From assembly GCA_024036415.1 (NCBI GenBank), contig JAMWET010006770.1:1-64000 (forward strand): a DNA stretch of 64,000 bases, read 5' to 3'. Source of the DNA: Prochilodus magdalenae. Lineage: Eukaryota > Chordata > Actinopteri > Characiformes > Prochilodontidae. The notes beneath the pieces are model-generated. The model saw only the letters and a program-made list of their open reading frames with translations, did not search any database and was not told where the DNA came from. Both the position numbers and the translations under genes were made by a program. Positions 59,797-64,000 of the stretch are shown here, in pieces (the stretch's first letter is position 1; each line of letters opens with the position of its first letter).

Positions 59797-62700
59797 CTGA
59801 AAGACACACAATAGCCATATGTAATCACGCCTCACGCACAGTTTACAGTCAGTTACCAACAACAAGCACAGAGACCAGAACAGGAAACTTGTGGCTCCTT
59901 ATAATTCAAGCGTGATGAGCAGGCACTTCAGGCTTTGATTTAGAAAGATAATCTTGTCCTGATAGTATGTTATAAATCATCTGTTTATTCAGATCCACTT
60001 TCATACAGGTGCTTATTACTTTCATTTTATTTTAGATCAAAATTATCCCAAAAAGAGAGGAACCCCAGAAGCCCAGAAGGCTTTAGTCCCTGCTGATAGC
60101 TGCTGGATGTACTGAGCAGTTCCACTACAGCTCCTCTACTACAAGCTGTGGGGATTAAGCTCCTATTATTCACTAAAGTAACTAAATGACTGAGTAATTA
60201 AATGATAAAGTTTCACATACTTGTGCATGATTACGCATGATTCATGGTTTTAAATTACCAAATGCCGTACATATAGTTTGGCACTATTTTCAGGTTATGT
60301 AAAAAGGCACAGACTTTGAATTTACTAATGTACCTATGGAGCAAATAAGATCATTTATGTAAACAGACGTAGAAAGTACTGAGTGGTGTTACACTGGTGT
60401 TCATTTACCCCACAGAGTGTATGCTTTAAAAAGATATATAATAGGGGACTATAATAATAAGCCTAGAAGGCATGGCTGTAAAGAACCATGATTGGTGCAC
60501 CGCTACATGTACCATTCTTGCCTTTGTATCCAGTTATAGAAGACTGGTATATGGTTTTACTTTATTTTACGTTTTTTGAATTACGGTCATTATGTTTTTG
60601 TTGAACTGAACAACATGTCTACTGGAGAGTGAAAGAAAGAATGAACTCTTACCCCCCACAGGTGGATGTCTTTGTGAAACTCCTTGTCATTTTCAAACTG
60701 AATATGACACGTCAGCTGTAGCAGAACAGAGGGAGAGAGGGATTATTCATTACTGCCATAGTGCTGTTATATTCACAGCATTTCTAAATTGTATGAAACT
60801 GGCCTCAAAACTGGAGATCAAAAATTGTGTAGTCTGAAAAGCTCACCAGGACGTGACAGACATTCCAGAACATTTTTACATGCATTAGATATTAGCACTC
60901 TACATATCCATACACCCCCTGTGATAGCACTCTGTCTCCACATCACCAGCATAGGCATGTGGGCATGTGTTAAATCCAGCTAAACGTCCACACAACACAG
61001 AAGCCCAAAACGTGACACGGATGTTCCGACTGTGGGCATATATATATCTTGGGCAACTATATTTCTTATAGTAATGGTTTCCTTATTTCATATTTAAGAA
61101 GCGTTGGCCACCGAATAACGAGAAAACACATGATGTCTTAAAAAATCTGACTGTCATCTCCAGATACCCAGTTTTAAGTGAGTTTGAAACTACAACACAT
61201 ATTAGCCTTGAATCTGAATGAACAAAAAAAAGAATTTATGTGGCTTTCTGCAGAATATCTTTCCTGCTCATAATAAACATTCCTAAAACTAGATTAAAGC
61301 TGCCAGTCTGGACAAAGCCAAGGAATGTCAGTAGTCAGACTGAAACAGACATCACAAAAAGAAGGACGTGTTGGCGGAAATGTAAAGGTCATACACTCAC
61401 CACTGTGCGATTGGCCTCCACATAAGAATACTCAGGGTTGGCATTCTTGGCATAAATGGTGACCACCACCTGGTTACTGGTCTGGTGCCAATCGTGTCGA
61501 CATGCCACCTTCTTCTTATCCTGTCAATCAAGGGCAATAAATCAGTGGCTCATACACAGCTCATGCCCTAGCTTACTTCTCAAATGAAATCCTTGAACAA
61601 TGCATAATTAATGCAAATGCCACAAACTCCTTTTAGTTTTTATTTACTGTTAGCTACGTCATCAAGCTTGCCTAAAGTATCCATTGAAAACACAGCAGCA
61701 AGGATTTTTACCTAAAAGCCTAGACTTGGCAAAGTTGATTCTCATAATACTGAGTATTCTAAACCTTCTGAAATGTCATGACCATATATGATATGATACA
61801 TGACATCACGTCACATATGATATAGGACACATGATATGATACACCAGGTGTGCCGCTTTTGAATACAATCATGCTTGCACTCACTATATATTACCAGTCT
61901 GCTACTCCTCTTAAGGGTGCGTTGCAGCAAGTACAGCATGCTACGTTCTACACATACATGGTGCAGAGAAATGCCTTGCCTGTTTTTGGGTCCAGCAGTG
62001 TTTGCCTGTACAACAGCCCTTTTGATCCAGAAAAGCATTGAAGTCGATGGTCTTTATGCAGCAGCAGCTCCAGTATTTGTATCTGAACGTCGTATGGAAC
62101 ACATATTTATTTACATTTCAGCATTATAGTCTACAGTAAACTGTTCTGGGTGGTGTATTTCTTTTACAATATTTAGAATTACTTTGCACAGTAAATACAG
62201 AAAATACGCAATATATTCCAATATGACCAAAAACAAACAGAAGCAGAAGCCAGCACTGACATACCACGCTTAGTGACTATAATGGCCACCAGCACTACTG
62301 CTGGGGATCTACCTTCCTACAGGTAGAAGACCCAGTCATTAAGTAAACTGATAATCTGGATAAGACGTTCAGTCGGGGTTGGTAGAGGAATGTAGGCCTC
62401 CAGAGTGTCGTATTTGGTGAATCACTGGTTTAATTAGCCCAGACAGCCATATCAACATATCAACCTCAATATCAATTAGGGCAGTAGGACAAGAGTGGAA
62501 ATGTTATTACAGATAATATTATGGCACATTATTTATATACTATGTATAGATCTATACTTCTCTTACTTTTATACAACATTTCTGCAAATTATTGGCAATT
62601 ATTCAGGCCAAAAATAGTAGGCTTTTGCATTATGGTTAGAGCTTTGCCTCCAGTTTCTTGAAATTTGCCACATTAACTTGAATGTTGTTTTGGTACAGCC

Positions 62701-63329
62701 AGTCTGTAAACCAGGTGTGTCCAACCTTAACTGCAGGGAGTCTGTAAAGCTGCAGGGTTTAATTCCAACAAATCAGGAGCACCTCTGAGTCCACTTGTTT
62801 AAACAGCTGATCTCAACAATTTTAACAAATTTGACTGTTTTGTTGGAATGAAATCCTACAACCACAACGGTACTTTGCAGATCTGGCGGGGCAGGGCAGT
62901 GATGGGATCCAAACTTGAAGTAGTCAAGTGTTCTGATGCTGCCAGAGTCTTCATCAGAATCTGACCAAACAGGTTACTGGTCAAATCTTACATTATAGAC
63001 GTCCTTATGCACACAGTTCCTGTTTTATATGTGTTAAGGTACAACACCACTTAGCAACTGGTGATAATTATCGATCTGCTAATGTCATAAACATGCTGTT
63101 ACCAGAGATACCAGCATAGGTGGAACAAATGACATAGGTTTAACAGTATATGCATCAGGAGGATTTATAATGGAAACTGAAATGAATATAAATGATATAG
63201 TGTTTATTTAGAAATGAGAGAGAAACTGACAATAACAAACACATAAATGGAATCTCACCCCTCATGAAAGACTGGTGCTCCAGGGTGGTATGTGCAGGTC
63301 TCAGCATCTGTCTCTGGGCTCTGGTAAAG
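59362..63329 (-). CDS. itgb1bp2: CHORD/CS-domain protein, melusin-like, C-terminal half (five exons; 5' end beyond the window)
   Basis: Melusin binds the integrin beta-1 cytoplasmic tail in muscle and acts as an Hsp90-associated mechanosensor. Five minus-strand exons join in frame (392 nt of three complete domains' worth, then the tail) to about 263 residues: the second CHORD zinc domain ([40 protein letters not shown]), then a CS (p23-like) domain ([53 protein letters not shown]), then a long Glu/Asp/Lys-rich tail. CHORDC1, the close relative, ends soon after the CS domain, so the charged tail favours melusin. The first CHORD domain and start codon lie past 64000. The gene converges with the DGK gene. 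Confidence 0.88.
60653..60715 (-). CDS. itgb1bp2: itgb1bp2 exon: CS domain, middle
   Basis: Twenty-one codons, phase 0 to 0; minus-strand acceptor GCTACAG, donor GGG|GTAAGA. It encodes [20 protein letters not shown] and G, matching the CHORD-family CS domain. Confidence 0.92.
61401..61520 (-). CDS. itgb1bp2: itgb1bp2 exon: end of CHORD, start of CS domain
   Basis: Forty codons, phase 0 to 0; minus-strand acceptor TTGACAG, donor GTG|GTGAGT. It encodes [13 protein letters not shown], the last zinc ligands, then [20 protein letters not shown], the first CS beta strands. Confidence 0.93.
61980..62082 (-). CDS. itgb1bp2: itgb1bp2 exon: second CHORD domain core, GC donor
   Basis: On the minus strand, acceptor CGTTCAG. 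One base plus 34 codons give [23 protein letters not shown] and GKHCW. The frame requires the exon to end CAG|GCAAGG, so the intron is GC-AG. Both flanking exons match in phase. Confidence 0.86.
63259..63329 (-). CDS. itgb1bp2: itgb1bp2 exon: start of second CHORD domain
   Basis: On the minus strand, acceptor TTTGCAG and donor GGG|GTGAGA. Twenty-three codons plus two bases encode [20 protein letters not shown] and FHE, the first zinc ligands of the second CHORD domain. Confidence 0.9.
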
Positions 63330-63613
63330 CTGCAAACACACCAAAGTGAATCAGTCATTTTCATAAATCACCTACTGTCTGCCTCCGCCTACACCTGCAC
63401 ATACTTTGCACAGCAAATCAGCGATTTTCAAATGCATTCGCTCTCTGCACCTCAAAGAACAATACAGTGACTCAGCAGTTCTACCCAGATGGAGAGGTTA
63501 GGAAACTAGCGCACCTAAGAATGCTCAAACATCACTCATATTTTCAACTTGTCTGTTTATAGCCTTCGTAGGCAGCAATATCCTTATTATATTTTCTAAA
63601 TACATAAACATAT

Positions 63614-63618
<5 letters not shown>

Positions 63619-63646
<28 letters not shown>
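63619..63646. repeat. (CA)n microsatellite
   Basis: About 28 bp of perfect CA in the intron upstream (minus strand) of the itgb1bp2 CHORD exon. Confidence 0.9.
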
Positions 63647-63649
<3 letters not shown>

Positions 63650-64000
63650 CAGACAGATCAGAGGTGAAAAGAAACAGCTTTGGCAAATTCCACAGATCCT
63701 TCTTAAGTGTATAATTTTATTTTAAGATAGTTATTATATTATTATAATTATAAAGTAAAGATTTAAAGTAAAATTGTATATATTATATATAAAAATACAA
63801 AAAATATAAAATACGTATATAGATATCTTTTTAAAACATATTTAAATGCAGGTAAATGTAACCAGAGTTCTTTCCAACTAATAATTTTCTATTTCTTTTA
63901 ACCCATTAATCACAAACATTAACACATAATGTATGTGAAAAACTGAAAAATAACACAAGCAAAGATACAAGGTCTTGTTACAACAGCAGTGATATATACA

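Noticed and set aside
59289..59800. Plus-strand frames rich in Pro-Pro-Phe or Ser-Ser-Phe
   Set aside because: They are antisense shadows of the itgb1bp2 charged tail, whose minus-strand frame has CS-domain homology.
59362..63329. Minus-strand gene considered as CHORDC1 or as p23 (PTGES3)
   Set aside because: CHORDC1 lacks the long charged tail, and p23 lacks the CHORD zinc domain that is present here.

Overview
The window is vertebrate nuclear DNA, almost certainly from a ray-finned (teleost) fish. The evidence is small conserved exons separated by GT-AG introns, very abundant (TG)n, (TC)n and (CTAT)n microsatellites, several decayed Tc1-like transposons, a tRNA-derived SINE and short TIR elements of types common in fish. 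I see no bacterial, viral or organellar gene.

Layout. Positions 1-29468 contain no protein-coding exon I can prove. They hold simple repeats, Tc1 relics, a diverged segmental duplication and one credible candidate N-terminal exon (19770-19937, phase-compatible with the next exon). From 29469 to 56693 on the plus strand lie 28 coding exons of a type II diacylglycerol kinase, totalling 3228 nt (1075 codons plus stop) and staying in frame at every junction. The domain order is PH, C1, C1, catalytic, linker, accessory catalytic, C-terminal helical region, SAM. Residue choices in the accessory half resemble the kappa paralogue (DGKK) as I remember it, more than delta or eta. Mammalian kappa has no SAM domain, whereas this gene has one. 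The 3'UTR ends near an AATAAA at 58630 and carries a guanine-rich tract likely to form a G-quadruplex.

On the minus strand, convergent with the kinase, five exons (63329 down to 59362) encode the C-terminal half of a CHORD/CS-domain protein with a long charged tail. This is best matched by melusin (itgb1bp2), a muscle chaperone-like integrin-binding protein. Its 5' exons lie beyond position 64000. One of its introns uses a GC donor. In human both DGKK and ITGB1BP2 are X-linked, so their adjacency here supports the kappa assignment.

The two genes have no evident shared pathway. The kinase phosphorylates diacylglycerol to phosphatidic acid at membranes, and melusin is a cytosolic co-chaperone-like sensor. 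The remaining interest is in splice acceptors embedded in UG and UC repeats, alternative-splicing signals near the 3' end, and the transposon and tandem-repeat history of the introns.
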